Source: Polaribacter huanghezhanensis (lineage in GTDB: Bacteria; Bacteroidota; Bacteroidia; Flavobacteriales; Flavobacteriaceae). Taken from it: a stretch of 64,000 nt of DNA. Below are positions 25,824-34,660 of this stretch, one piece after another. The position numbers and the translations under genes are program-made. The stretch lies in contig NZ_CP128595.1 in the NCBI RefSeq assembly GCF_030444335.1, positions 1,364,001 through 1,428,000 of the forward strand, read 5' to 3'. The notes beneath the pieces were generated by a model. It was not told where the DNA came from and did no database searches. It saw only the letters and a list, made by a program, of their open reading frames with translations. Within the stretch, counting starts at the first letter, position 1; each line of letters starts with the position of its first letter.

Positions 25824-26450
25824 ATGAAGAGAATATTATTCTTAGTAATTATTGTTATAATAGCGTCTTGTGCGCCAAAAAAATTCAATCAAAAATGGTT
25901 AAAAGCAGAAGCGCCAAATACGTTTAAAGCGCGTTTTGAAACTACAAAAGGAAATTTTGATATCGTTGCCAGAAGAGCTTGGTCTCCAAAAGGAGTTGAT
26001 AGGTTGTATCAATTAATTAAATATGGATATTATGATGATGTTGCTATTTTTAGAGTGGTTCCTAATTTTGTAGCGCAATTCGGAATTCATAATGATACTC
26101 TTATCAACAATAATTGGAGAAAACATGGAATTGATGATGAACCTGTTTTGGCAAAAAACGAAGCGATGTCAATTTCTTTTGCTAGAGGAGGAGTAAAGAC
26201 AAGATCCAATCAGATTTTTATCAACTTAAAAGACAATCATCGTTTAGACGAACTAGCATATTCTGGTGTAAAAGGATTTCCGGTAATTGCAAAAGTGATT
26301 GCAGGAAAAGAAAATGTCTTAAAATTTTATGATGGCTACGGAGATACTTTAGGGCGCAAGCAAGATTCCATTAGTCAGTTTGGAAATGCATATTTACGAG
26401 AAAAATATCCGAAGGTAGATTATATTATAAAAGCGTATTTTATAAAGTAA
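25824..26450 (+). CDS. Cyclophilin-type peptidyl-prolyl isomerase, lipoprotein
   Basis: A 208-residue protein with a lipobox (IIASC, Cys16) from ATG 25824; an upstream in-frame ATG would place the signal sequence internally. The cyclophilin fold is seen in ARFETTKGNFDIVARRAWSPKGVDRLYQLIKYGYYDDVAIFRVVPNFVAQFGI, with later MSISFARGGVKTRSNQIFINL. It should assist protein folding on the periplasmic side of a membrane. The active-site FHR is represented by IFRVVPNFVAQFG. Confidence 0.9.
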   Translation: MKRILFLVIIVIIASCAPKKFNQKWLKAEAPNTFKARFETTKGNFDIVARRAWSPKGVDRLYQLIKYGYYDDVAIFRVVPNFVAQFGIHNDTLINNNWRKHGIDDEPVLAKNEAMSISFARGGVKTRSNQIFINLKDNHRLDELAYSGVKGFPVIAKVIAGKENVLKFYDGYGDTLGRKQDSISQFGNAYLREKYPKVDYIIKAYFIK

Positions 26451-26472
26451 GATTATTTAAAAAAGTAAGTTT

Positions 26473-26600
26473 ATGTCTGTTCGAGCGGAGTCGAGAACTC
26501 TTGAGTTTTCTAAAATTTAAAAGACCTTTCGATAGACTTGGTTTGCTGCTTTCAATCAAAATACATTTTGATTTCAGTAATGCTCAAGGTGACATTAATA
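26473..26600. repeat. Dispersed TCGA-palindrome repeat
   Basis: Begins CTGTTCGAGCGGAGTCGAGA and ends GCTCAAGGTGACATT, with CTTTCGATAGAC in the middle. The start is identical to the copy at 34533 and the end nearly identical to the one inside the gene at 50898. Confidence 0.75.
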
Positions 26601-26609
26601 TAAAAAAAA

Positions 26610-26653
26610 CCGCTTAGATACTGAAACAAGTTCAGCATAAAAGCGGCTTTTTT
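26610..26653. terminator. Bidirectional terminator
   Basis: CCGCTT (26610-26615) pairs with AAGCGG (26641-26646), with an inner CTGAA/TTCAG stem, and A/T tracts on both sides. It lies between the convergent cyclophilin and S9 peptidase genes. Confidence 0.75.
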
Positions 26654-26654
26654 G

Positions 26655-28838
26655 TTATTTGAAATTTGCTAAATCAAATTCTTTGGGCGGAACCTCATTG
26701 CGCAAATAGGTAATAAAATAATCCCAACGTTTTCTGGTCATATAGTTGGTCATATTTCCGTAACCGTGTCTTTGGTTTGGAAATATAATCATGTCAAAAT
26801 CTTTATTAGCTTTAATCAAAGCATCAACAACCAACATAGTGTTTGAAGGCGGAACATTATTATCTATAGAACCGTGTGTAATTAATAAATGTCCTTTTAA
26901 ATTATCTGCAAGTAATTGATTTGCTTGATTGTCATAGTTGGTTGTTCCGTCTCCTTTTCCTTCCATATTTCCTTCAACCAATAAACCTTGCCATTTTTCT
27001 CCCCAATCCGCTTCGTAATTTCTGTTATCGTGATTTCCTGATCCTGAAACCGCAACATCATAAAAATCTGGATATGCAAAAAGAGCTCTTGTAGAAGCAA
27101 ATCCACCACCAGAATGTCCATAAATTCCAACTCTCTCAATATCCATTCCTTTATACTTTTCTGCTAATTGCTTGATTGCTGCAATATTATCTGGAATTCC
27201 GTTATCTCCCATATTTCCATAATAGAAATCATGAAAAGATTTTGATCTTCCTGGCGTTCCTTGTGCATCAACTGCAACAACAACAAATCCTAATTCTGCC
27301 GCAGCTTGAAAATCTCTCCAAACAGGTCTAAAACCATAATAGCCAACAGAACCAGATTGTGGTCCAGGATAAATATAATTTAATACCGGATATTTTTCAT
27401 TTTCATTATAATTGCTTGGAAGAAATAGCACGCCGTATAAATCTGTTTTATGATCTCTGGCTTTTACATTAAATTCTATTGGATCTTTATATCCTTGCGC
27501 TTTTAATTCTGTGATATCTGCAGTTTCTAAATCTGCAATTTTTTCTCCATTATTGTTTCTTAATACTGAAACTGGCGGAGTATCAGTTGTAGAATAGGTA
27601 TCTACAAAATAATCCATATTTGGAGAAAAATTGACTGAATGTGTTCCTTTATCTGGAGTTAAATTTGTCAATCCTTTTCCGTCAAATCCTACTTTATATA
27701 AATACGTGTGATATGGATTTCCTTCTTCTTTTCCTCCAGCGATAAAATAAATTTCTCTTTGTTTTTTATCAATATGATGAATTTCTCTTACAATCCAATC
27801 ACCAGAAGTAATTTGATTTTTTAACTTTTTAGTTTTTAAATCATATAAATAAAGATGTCCCCAATTAGATTTTTCTGAATACCAAATAAACTCATTTGAA
27901 TCAAATAAAACACGCCAGTTTTCTGCATTTACACCAGATTCATAATACGTATCTACCACTTCTTTGTGAATTGAATTTACTTTACCAGTTCTGGTATCAG
28001 CAATTTGTAAATGTGCTTCTTTATGATCTCTAGATCCAGAAACAAATGCGAATTTTGAACCATCTTTGCTCCATTGCGCATCTAATAATTCTCCTCCACG
28101 ACCAGCAATATGATCTGTAGTTGTTCCTCTTTGAAAATCTTTATCCATTTTTAAACGCACCACTTTTGGTCTATTTCCTAAATGAATAATTACGCGTTCT
28201 ATGGTAAAAATAGTTTTATCTCCAGGCAAAGGATGTCTCCATGCTTCTAATTTTTGATGACCAACATTGGTGGTTGTTAAATACATCATGCCAACACCAC
28301 GGGCATCTTGCTGAAATGTTGCAATTTTATCTGAATTTGGTGACCATTTTAAAACAGCATTGTCACTTTTTATCCAGCCAGCATTGTTGGTTGCGTAGCC
28401 GTAATCTTTTTTTCCGTCAAAAGTTAACTGCGTTTTTTTATTGGTTGATAAATCTCGTACCCACAAATTATAATCATCAATATATGCAGCTAATTTTCCG
28501 TTTGGAGAAACATGTTCGTTTCTGGTTGCTTTTGCATATTTTGATGTTGTTTTTGGAGTTTTGTAATCTGTTAGTATTGATTTCTCTTTTGTTTGTGCAT
28601 TTACAGAAACAAATTCAGTTCCGTCTTTCGTTCTTTTAGAATAAACCAGCACATCATCGCTAGTCCAGTTCTGAGAAATAAGTTGGTTTTGAACCATTCC
28701 GTACCAACTACGTTGCATAAATTTGGTAGCTTTCTTATAATCATCTGCCGTACGTTGTTTTTTTTCAGTAGGAGTACAAGCCGCTAAAAGCAGTAGTGTT
28801 AAAGAAACCATACCTGCTTTTTGAAGTAATTTTTTCAT
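26655..28838 (-). CDS. S9 family prolyl oligopeptidase / dipeptidyl peptidase IV, lipoprotein
   Basis: A 727-residue protein with a lipobox (LLLLAAC, Cys21). Residues 60-470 form the beta-propeller with a DPP-IV N domain (WVRDLSTNKKTQLTFDG, SPNSDKIA); the C-terminal alpha/beta-hydrolase has the triad Ser576 (YGHSGGG), Asp659 (GSIDNN) and His691 (NQRHGYG). DPP-IV enzymes release Xaa-Pro dipeptides, which fits the hydroxyproline and other peptidase genes in the window. It precedes the M20 dipeptidase's gene in opposite order (the M20 gene is upstream by 69 bp on the same strand). Confidence 0.93.
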   Translation of the reverse strand: MKKLLQKAGMVSLTLLLLAACTPTEKKQRTADDYKKATKFMQRSWYGMVQNQLISQNWTSDDVLVYSKRTKDGTEFVSVNAQTKEKSILTDYKTPKTTSKYAKATRNEHVSPNGKLAAYIDDYNLWVRDLSTNKKTQLTFDGKKDYGYATNNAGWIKSDNAVLKWSPNSDKIATFQQDARGVGMMYLTTTNVGHQKLEAWRHPLPGDKTIFTIERVIIHLGNRPKVVRLKMDKDFQRGTTTDHIAGRGGELLDAQWSKDGSKFAFVSGSRDHKEAHLQIADTRTGKVNSIHKEVVDTYYESGVNAENWRVLFDSNEFIWYSEKSNWGHLYLYDLKTKKLKNQITSGDWIVREIHHIDKKQREIYFIAGGKEEGNPYHTYLYKVGFDGKGLTNLTPDKGTHSVNFSPNMDYFVDTYSTTDTPPVSVLRNNNGEKIADLETADITELKAQGYKDPIEFNVKARDHKTDLYGVLFLPSNYNENEKYPVLNYIYPGPQSGSVGYYGFRPVWRDFQAAAELGFVVVAVDAQGTPGRSKSFHDFYYGNMGDNGIPDNIAAIKQLAEKYKGMDIERVGIYGHSGGGFASTRALFAYPDFYDVAVSGSGNHDNRNYEADWGEKWQGLLVEGNMEGKGDGTTNYDNQANQLLADNLKGHLLITHGSIDNNVPPSNTMLVVDALIKANKDFDMIIFPNQRHGYGNMTNYMTRKRWDYFITYLRNEVPPKEFDLANFK

Positions 28839-28907
28839 TGATTAAGTTTTAATTAGTTGTATAAAAGTATTTTATTTATTTGCTGAAATGAGTTAAAAAA
28901 CAGTTAA

Positions 28908-30299
28908 TTATTTGGTTTTCAATTCGGTAAAATATTTGTAAAACAACGGAATGGTTTCAATACCTTTTAAGTAATTGAAAATTCCGAAATGTTCGTTTGG
29001 CGAATGAATGGCATCAGAATCTAACCCAAATCCCATTAAAATGATTTTACTTTTTAATTCTTTTTCAAACAAAGCAACAATCGGAATTGATCCTCCGCTT
29101 CTTTGCGGAATTGGAGTTTTACCAAAAGTAGTTTCGTACGCTTTACTTGCTGCTTGGTATCCAATATTATCAATCGGAGTTACATAACCTTGTCCGCCAT
29201 GATGAGGTGTTACTTTTACTGTAACGCCTGCTGGAGCAATACTTTCAAAATGATTTTTAAACAATTCTGTAATTTCTTTCCAATCTTGATTTGGCACCAA
29301 ACGCATCGAAATTTTCGCAAATGCTTTTGAAGCAATCACCGTTTTTGCACCTTCACCAGTATATCCGCCCCAAATTCCGTTGACATCCAAAGTTGGTCTT
29401 ATAGAATTGCGTTCGTTGGTAGAATATCCTTTTTCGCCATAAACCGCATCAATATCCAACGCTTTTTTATAATTGTCTAAAGAAAATGGTGCTTTTGCCA
29501 TTTCTGCTCTTTCTTCTAAAGATAATTCTTCTACATTGTCGTAAAAACCAGGAATTGTAATGTGATTATTTTCATCATGCAACGAAGCAATCATTTTTGT
29601 CAAAACATTAATTGGATTGGCAACTGCGCCGCCATACAAACCAGAATGTAAATCTCTATTTGGTCCAGTAACTTCAACTTGTACATAACTCAAACCACGC
29701 AAACCTGTTGTAATAGACGGAATATCATTCGCAATCATTCCGGTATCAGAAATTAAAATCACATCATTGGCTAATTTATCTTGATTGCGCTCAACAAACC
29801 AAGCCAAACTTTCAGAGCCAACTTCTTCTTCTCCTTCAATCATAAACTTCACATTACAAGGTAAATTCCCTGTTGATGTCATGTATTCCAATGCTTTTAC
29901 ATGCATAAACATTTGCCCTTTATCATCACAAGCACCACGTGCAAAAATGGCACCTTCTGGGTGAATTTCTGTTGCTTTAATTACGGGTTCAAAAGGTGGA
30001 GAATCCCATAATTCTATTGGATCTGCTGGTTGAACATCATAATGTCCATACACTAAAACGGTTGGTAAATTTGCGTCAATAATTTTTTCTCCGTATACAA
30101 TTGGATAACCAGGAGTTTCACAAATTTCTACAGTATCGCAACCTGCTTTTTCTAAAAATATTTTTACGGCTTCAGAAGTATTTAATACATCTTGATTAAA
30201 TGCTGGATCTGCACTTACAGAAGGCATTCTAAGGATTTCAATTAATTCGTTGATAAAACGTTCTTTGTTAGAATCGATATAATTTTTAATGTTTTGCAT
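28908..30299 (-). CDS. M20 family dipeptidase (CNDP/PepV-like)
   Basis: A 463-residue metallopeptidase with VYGHYDVQPADP (first zinc His-x-Asp), FARGACDDKGQ (bridging Asp), IEGEEEVGS (Glu-Glu pair) and a C-terminal HSPNEHFGIFNY. There is no signal peptide, so it is cytoplasmic and likely hydrolyses dipeptides. It lies directly upstream of the S9 peptidase gene on the same strand, which suggests sequential use of exported and internal peptidases. Confidence 0.93.
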   Translation of the reverse strand: MQNIKNYIDSNKERFINELIEILRMPSVSADPAFNQDVLNTSEAVKIFLEKAGCDTVEICETPGYPIVYGEKIIDANLPTVLVYGHYDVQPADPIELWDSPPFEPVIKATEIHPEGAIFARGACDDKGQMFMHVKALEYMTSTGNLPCNVKFMIEGEEEVGSESLAWFVERNQDKLANDVILISDTGMIANDIPSITTGLRGLSYVQVEVTGPNRDLHSGLYGGAVANPINVLTKMIASLHDENNHITIPGFYDNVEELSLEERAEMAKAPFSLDNYKKALDIDAVYGEKGYSTNERNSIRPTLDVNGIWGGYTGEGAKTVIASKAFAKISMRLVPNQDWKEITELFKNHFESIAPAGVTVKVTPHHGGQGYVTPIDNIGYQAASKAYETTFGKTPIPQRSGGSIPIVALFEKELKSKIILMGFGLDSDAIHSPNEHFGIFNYLKGIETIPLFYKYFTELKTK

Positions 30300-30348
30300 G
30301 ATAGATTTTTGATGAATATCAAAAATACTAAAATTAATAAAGAACTTC

Positions 30349-30378
30349 TTTGGAATTTCTCAGTAATGTTTATATTTG
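30349..30378 (+). promoter_or_regulatory. Promoter of tRNA-Leu
   Basis: TTTG (30349-30352), 18 bp, then TATATTTG (30371-30378): both boxes of the Bacteroidota sigma-ABfr promoter with near-ideal spacing. Just downstream a 9-bp inverted repeat (CTTTTACAA at 30384, TTGTAAAAG at 30421) lies in the leader, and CCTGCCGTAGGCAGG abuts the tRNA. Confidence 0.75.
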
Positions 30379-30472
30379 CACTCCTTTTACAAGGCTAGTT
30401 ACCATAGTGTAGCGTTTGTGTTGTAAAAGTTTGTAGGTTATCTGCAAAAAAAAGCAGGTTTACCTGCCGTAG

Positions 30473-30554
30473 GCAGGCGTGGTGGAATTGGTAGACACGC
30501 TAGACTTAGGATCTAGTGCCGCAAGGTGTGAGAGTTCGAGTCTCTCCGCCTGTA
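30473..30554 (+). tRNA. tRNA-Leu (anticodon TAG)
   Basis: The cloverleaf can be drawn: acceptor GCAGGCG pairs with CGCCTGT (one G-U), D-loop GGTGGAATTGGTAGACACGC, anticodon stem CTAGA/TCTAG with loop CTTAGGA (anticodon TAG, read CUA Leu), class-II long variable arm TGCCGCAAGGTGT, and T-arm GAGAGTTCGAGTCTCTC. Length 82, discriminator A, no encoded CCA. The 3' half doubles as the left end of a 24-bp direct repeat bordering an insertion. Confidence 0.95.
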
Positions 30555-30561
30555 CAATGTA
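30538..30561 (+). repeat. attL-like direct repeat, tRNA-Leu 3' end
   Basis: 24 bp starting GAGTCTCTCCGCCTGTACAA and ending in TGTA are identical to 32492-32515. The position at a tRNA 3' end is the classic site of integrase-mediated insertion. Confidence 0.8.
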
Positions 30562-30562
30562 T

Positions 30563-30596
30563 AAACCTGTTGCTCAATGAGTTGCAGGTTTTTTTG
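30563..30596 (+). terminator. Terminator downstream of tRNA-Leu (on the inserted element)
   Basis: AACCTG (30564-30569) pairs with CAGGTT (30585-30590), with an inner CTCA/TGAG stem, followed by a T run. It would end the tRNA transcript. Confidence 0.75.
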
Positions 30597-30703
30597 TAAA
30601 AAAATGTCACGGTTTTGTCACAAATAGAATTTTTAGCTTGTTGATTTACAGTGATTTAATATTTTGTTTTTATTTTAGTTTTGATTTTGTACTTTTGAAT
30701 AAT

Positions 30704-31894
30704 ATGGCAGAGAAAGCATACATAACTCCACAAGTTTTGAAATGGGCTAGAGAATCAGCGAGAGTTGATTTGAGCGTTGCTGCTCTACATGTAAAAACTT
30801 CAGAAGAAAGACTTATTAGCTGGGAAGATGGTATAAATTTCCCAACCATTGTTCAAGCTAAGAAGTTAGCAAAATTTTATAAAAGACCGTTTGCTTTGTT
30901 TTTTCTTCCAAAACCTCCTAGAGATTTTCAACCTCTTCAGGATTTTAGAAAAAGTGGTTCTAAATCTATAAGCACTGGTTCTATTTTTATTATTAGAGAG
31001 ATTCAAGAAAAGCAATCTTGGATTAGTGAGTTGTATAAAGAAAATGAAGAAGAAAAAGTTCCTTTTGTAGGAAAATTTTCGATAAATGATAACCCAGTAG
31101 AGGTTGCTAAAGATATTTTAACAACTTTAAATATAAATCCTCTTAATTATAAATCTAAGAACCCAATTTTAGAATGGGTGAAAAAAGCTGAATCAAAAGG
31201 AATATTTATTTCTAGAACTAGTTTTATACATTCTAATTTAAAATTAGATAAGTATGAAATACAGGGATTTGCAATTTCTGATGAATATGCTCCATTTGTA
31301 TTTGTGAATTCAGACGATTGGAATGCTCCACAACTATTTACTTTAGTTCATGAATTGGCTCATATTTGGATTTCTGAAACAGGATTGTCAAATCAGATGT
31401 CCACTGTTGTAAGAGATAAAGATAAGTATCACCCTGTTGAATTGTTTTGTAATGAAGTAACTGCGAATGCACTTATGCCAGATAAATTATTTGAAGGGGT
31501 TGATCAAAGTAATTTCACAACCCATGAAGAGATATATAATATATCTAAGTTCTTAGGGGTTAGTTCACTGGCTTTTTTAGTTAGAGCTTACAATCTCAAT
31601 CTAATATCAACAGTTAACTATAATAGATTAAAAGCTGAAGCTGATTCTAAATTCAAAGATTTTCTAACAAAGGAGGCTGAAAAAAAAGCTAAATTAAAGG
31701 AAGAACAGAAAAGAAGTAAAAAACCAAATGGACCAAACTATTTTTTATTACAGTTAAATAGAAATAGTAGACTTTTTACTCAAACAGTTTTAGATGCTTT
31801 TAAAGGAGGTAATATTCAATCAACTCAAGCCAGTAGCTTGTTGAATGTTAAAGTAAATAAGTTTCCTAAACTAGAAGCTCAATTATACAAATGA
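30704..31894 (+). CDS. XRE-type HTH / ImmA-IrrE metallopeptidase, antitoxin-like partner of the PIN protein
   Basis: A 396-residue protein from ATG 30704 (MAEKAYITPQVLKWARESARVDLSVAA); the frame is open further upstream, but only through AT-rich non-homologous sequence. The N-terminal HTH (about 8-65) and the RPFALFFLPKPP link are followed by an ImmA/IrrE (DUF955) domain with LVHELAHIWI (HELAH at 216-220). The C-terminus (about 330-396) is a Lys-rich coiled segment then a small helical domain. Such COG2856 proteins paired with PIN nucleases have been predicted as toxin-antitoxin pairs. Its stop overlaps the PIN gene start (ATGA). Confidence 0.9.
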   Translation: MAEKAYITPQVLKWARESARVDLSVAALHVKTSEERLISWEDGINFPTIVQAKKLAKFYKRPFALFFLPKPPRDFQPLQDFRKSGSKSISTGSIFIIREIQEKQSWISELYKENEEEKVPFVGKFSINDNPVEVAKDILTTLNINPLNYKSKNPILEWVKKAESKGIFISRTSFIHSNLKLDKYEIQGFAISDEYAPFVFVNSDDWNAPQLFTLVHELAHIWISETGLSNQMSTVVRDKDKYHPVELFCNEVTANALMPDKLFEGVDQSNFTTHEEIYNISKFLGVSSLAFLVRAYNLNLISTVNYNRLKAEADSKFKDFLTKEAEKKAKLKEEQKRSKKPNGPNYFLLQLNRNSRLFTQTVLDAFKGGNIQSTQASSLLNVKVNKFPKLEAQLYK

Positions 31895-32424
31895 TAAATC
31901 CACAGTCTACTTTAGATTTAGAGAGGAGCGAGGAAATATATTGTTTAGACGCAAATGTTTTAATTGAAGCTTGGCAACACTATTACTCTCCTGATTTCTG
32001 TAAAGAATATTGGGAAAGATTAAATGAGCTAGGAGTAAAAAGAAGAATTTTCATTCCTGAAGCAGTTAGAGATGAAATTTTAAAGACTGAGGATGATTTA
32101 GCTTCTTGGTTAAAAAAGAGTGATATACGTATACTTAATTTAACAGGTAATGTAACTAAGTGTTTACAATCTATATATGCAAAAGATCCTATACATTATA
32201 ATTTAGTAGATAACATGAAATATAGGTCTTTGGCTGATCCTTGGCTAATTGCTCATGCTATGGATATGAATGCTACAGTGGTTACAAAAGAAAGTATGGT
32301 AACTGCTTCAAATAAGCGTATAAGAATACCTAATGTTTGTGAAAACATGAAGGTTAAGTGTATAAATGATTATCAATTTATTCGTGAAATAGGAATTAAT
32401 TTTGATTGTAAAATTAAAGAATAA
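31891..32424 (+). CDS. DUF4411 PIN-domain protein, predicted RNase toxin
   Basis: A 177-residue PIN-fold protein. Acidic residues fit the family: Asp20 (YCLDANVLIE), Glu63 (VRDEIL) and Asp116 (LADPWLIAHA), then VVTKES. PIN domains cleave RNA; DUF4411 proteins are typically encoded after an ImmA-like protein. The 4-bp overlap with the upstream gene indicates coupled translation. Both lie between the tRNA-derived direct repeats, so the pair is probably the cargo of a small insertion. Confidence 0.88.
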   Translation: MINPQSTLDLERSEEIYCLDANVLIEAWQHYYSPDFCKEYWERLNELGVKRRIFIPEAVRDEILKTEDDLASWLKKSDIRILNLTGNVTKCLQSIYAKDPIHYNLVDNMKYRSLADPWLIAHAMDMNATVVTKESMVTASNKRIRIPNVCENMKVKCINDYQFIREIGINFDCKIKE

Positions 32425-32465
32425 CCTTTTTTTTGCAACACATTTTAGAGAAATGAAGAGACGAG

Positions 32466-32491
32466 AAGTTTACCCTGAGCGGAGACGAAGG
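32466..32491. repeat. Dispersed repeat fragment next to attR-like site
   Basis: AAGTTTACCCTGAGCGGAGACGAAGGG (start trimmed) is a variant of the CGAGCGGAGTCGA repeat core seen elsewhere in the window. Confidence 0.5.
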
Positions 32492-32515
32492 GAGTCTCTC
32501 CGCCTGTACAATGTA
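32492..32515 (+). repeat. attR-like direct repeat of the tRNA-Leu 3' end
   Basis: 24 bp identical to 30538-30561. The sequence upstream is not tRNA-like, so this is a copy of the tRNA end only. The strong terminator that follows is probably the original tRNA terminator, displaced by the insertion. Confidence 0.8.
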
Positions 32516-32516
32516 G

Positions 32517-32547
32517 AAGCTCTTCGGAAACGAAGAGCTTTTTTTAT
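32517..32547 (+). terminator. Rho-independent terminator, displaced tRNA terminator
   Basis: AAGCTCTTCG (32517-32526) and CGAAGAGCTT (32531-32540) form a perfect 10-bp stem with a GAAA tetraloop, then a run of Ts. Confidence 0.9.
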
Positions 32548-32688
32548 TTAAAGATTGTGAACCTCTTAAGTAGTGCTACTTTCAATTTTGTATATTCGTA
32601 TTTAATATTGCAATTGCAACTATTTGTAAACGAATAGGTTGTATTTCAATTTGACCAACCAAAAACCAACAATTAAAAATAAAAAATT

Positions 32689-33345
32689 ATGAAACGTATT
32701 ATCACAGCAATTGTTTTTACAGGAATGTTGATTTCTTGTAACACATCAAACAATACTAAAAACACTAAAAAAGAATCTTCAGACATAGTAACTATAACTA
32801 AAAAACAGTTAAAACCAATTGATACAGATGCCGCTTTAATTGCAACTGCTTTGATGGCAGCACCAGAAGAAAGTAGAGCAGGAGCTAAAGTTATTGGGTA
32901 TAATATGGCTGGAGAATTTGTAACACTACGAGAAGGGGATAACGAATTTATTATATTGGCAGATGATCCTAAAAAAGATGGATTTAGTGCTGCATGTTAT
33001 CACAAAAACCTAGAGCCTTTTATGGCGAGAGGAAGAGCGTTGAGAGCAGAAGGAAAAACAGGACAAGAGGTATTTGCTATTCGTGAAGCAGAAATGAAAT
33101 CGGGCAAGCTTAAAATTGCTACAGGATCTACATTACATATCTATTATGGAACAAAAACACAGTATGATCCAGAAACGTCAAAAGTTGAAGGAGCTCGACT
33201 TCGTTACGTAATCTATATGCCTTGGGCAACATCAGAATCTACAGGTTTGCCAAAATCTCCAATAGCACCAAATCATCCCTGGATTATGAATCCAGGAACA
33301 CATAGAGCACACATTATGATTTCACCTATAGCAGAAGATATATAG
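32689..33345 (+). CDS. Lipoprotein of unknown function
   Basis: A 218-residue protein with a lipobox (LISC, Cys17) followed by an Asn/Thr/Lys-rich linker. The mature part begins DTDAALIATALMAAPEESRAGAKVIGY and contains single Cys and many His in SAACYHKNLEPFMARGRA, then RLRYVIYMPWATSESTGLP and GTHRAHIMISP at the end. I do not recognise the family. Its neighbours on either side are not functionally linked, and it seems monocistronic. Confidence 0.8.
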   Translation: MKRIITAIVFTGMLISCNTSNNTKNTKKESSDIVTITKKQLKPIDTDAALIATALMAAPEESRAGAKVIGYNMAGEFVTLREGDNEFIILADDPKKDGFSAACYHKNLEPFMARGRALRAEGKTGQEVFAIREAEMKSGKLKIATGSTLHIYYGTKTQYDPETSKVEGARLRYVIYMPWATSESTGLPKSPIAPNHPWIMNPGTHRAHIMISPIAEDI

Positions 33346-33489
33346 CAACATAAACGAAAGCACAATTATATAATTACTTTTCTTTAGTACTTCGTTTTTA
33401 ATATCTCTGTTGATAACTCAATTATAAGTTAAGTAATTGACACTAAATAATTTAGTAAATTTAAAAATTACTAACTAAAAATTTAGATT

Positions 33490-33726
33490 ATGTTGTACGC
33501 AATTTTAATTGGAGCATTAGCAGGTTTTCTTGCAGGTAAATTAATGAAAGGTGGTGGATTCGGCTTTTTATTGAATGTAATTTTAGGTATTATTGGAGGT
33601 GCAGTTGGCGGATGGATCTTTGGAGTTCTTGGAATTTCAATAGCAAACGGTATTGTTGGCGATTTAATTACAGGTGTAATTGGAGCTGCAGTTGTGCTAT
33701 TTGTTGCAGGTTTATTTAAAAAATAA
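33490..33726 (+). CDS. GlsB/YeaQ/YmgE family small membrane protein
   Basis: A 78-residue hydrophobic protein with three glycine-rich membrane segments (LIGALAGFLAGKLMKGGGFGFLLNVILGIIGGAVGGWIFGVLGI). The family is sometimes called transglycosylase-associated and is often stress-induced; its function is unclear. It precedes a BI-1 family gene but is separated by a terminator. Confidence 0.9.
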   Translation: MLYAILIGALAGFLAGKLMKGGGFGFLLNVILGIIGGAVGGWIFGVLGISIANGIVGDLITGVIGAAVVLFVAGLFKK

Positions 33727-33746
33727 ATTATTAAATATTTAACGAG

Positions 33747-33778
33747 AAGAGCTATTTTATGATGGCTCTTTTTTTTAT
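33747..33778 (+). terminator. Terminator after the YeaQ-like gene
   Basis: AAGAGCTA (33747-33754) pairs with TGGCTCTT (33763-33770, one G-U) followed by T8. Confidence 0.75.
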
Positions 33779-33801
33779 TTTTACACAAAAGAAATTAGAT
33801 C

Positions 33802-34497
33802 ATGGAAATAAGAAATTATACAAACGAACAGGTGCAAACCATTCAAGCTGCTTTTATGTCAAAAGTATATACTTGGATGTCTGGAGGATTAGCAATTACT
33901 GGATTAATCGCCATGTGGGTTGCATCAACACCAGAAATCATAAATTACCTTTTATTAAATCAAATGTTGTTTTTTGGTTTGATGATTGGAGAAATATTTT
34001 TAGTAGGATATTTAATTACAGTTATTAAAAAAATATCTGCTCAAACTGCCGCAATGATTTTTACAGGTTATGCAGCACTTAACGGATTGACATTATCCGT
34101 AGTTTTTTTAATCTACACAAGTCAATCTATAGCAACTACATTTTTTGTCACTGCTGGTACGTTTGCCATCATGAGTATTTATGGATATTACACCAAAAAA
34201 GATTTAACTTCTTGGGGTAACCTATTATTTATGGCATTAATCGGTATTATTATAGCATCTGTTGTTAACATTTTTATGAAAAGCGAAATGATGTATTGGT
34301 TGATTACCTATGCAGGTGTATTTATTTTTGTTGGATTAACAGCCTACGATACTCAGAAAATTAAAAGAATGAGTGTTGCTTCTGAAGTTGGTTCTGAAGA
34401 AGAATCTAAAAGTGCAATTGTTGGCGCATTAATGTTGTACTTAGACTTTATCAATTTGTTTTTATTACTGCTAAGAATATTAGGAGATAGAAAATAA
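33802..34497 (+). CDS. Bax inhibitor-1/YccA family membrane protein
   Basis: A 231-residue protein with seven hydrophobic segments. The end has the family's GLTAYDTQKIKRM and ALMLYLDFINLFLLLLRILGDRK motifs. YccA interacts with FtsH in E. coli, and relatives are pH-gated Ca2+ leak channels; which applies here is unknown. Confidence 0.92.
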   Translation: MEIRNYTNEQVQTIQAAFMSKVYTWMSGGLAITGLIAMWVASTPEIINYLLLNQMLFFGLMIGEIFLVGYLITVIKKISAQTAAMIFTGYAALNGLTLSVVFLIYTSQSIATTFFVTAGTFAIMSIYGYYTKKDLTSWGNLLFMALIGIIIASVVNIFMKSEMMYWLITYAGVFIFVGLTAYDTQKIKRMSVASEVGSEEESKSAIVGALMLYLDFINLFLLLLRILGDRK

Positions 34498-34532
34498 ACC
34501 ACTTAATTTATTAAAAGAGAAAACTTTTTAAT

Positions 34533-34609
34533 TGTCTGTTCGAGCGGAGTCGAGAACTTATCACTCATTATTTATATTTAGACATCTCGACTGCGCTCGA
34601 TGAGACATT
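34533..34609. repeat. Dispersed TCGA-palindrome repeat (inverted pair)
   Basis: TCTGTTCGAGCGGAGTCGAG at the left and ATCTCGACTGCGCTCGATGA at the right are near-reverse complements around about 30 bp of AT-rich sequence. Intergenic, between BI-1 and the helicase. Confidence 0.78.
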
Positions 34610-34634
34610 TCTTATTTTATACTGCTTTTTACAG

Positions 34635-34642
34635 TATCTTTG
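34635..34642 (+). promoter_or_regulatory. -7 element upstream of DEAD-box helicase
   Basis: TATCTTTG is an exact match to TAnnTTTG, 18 bp before the ATG at 34661. Confidence 0.5.
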
Positions 34643-34660
34643 TGCATTATTTAAAGAGAT

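Noticed and set aside
32492..32515. Second tRNA-Leu pseudogene
   Set aside because: Only the last 24 bases match; the sequence upstream is a dispersed repeat variant, so an att-type duplication explains it better.
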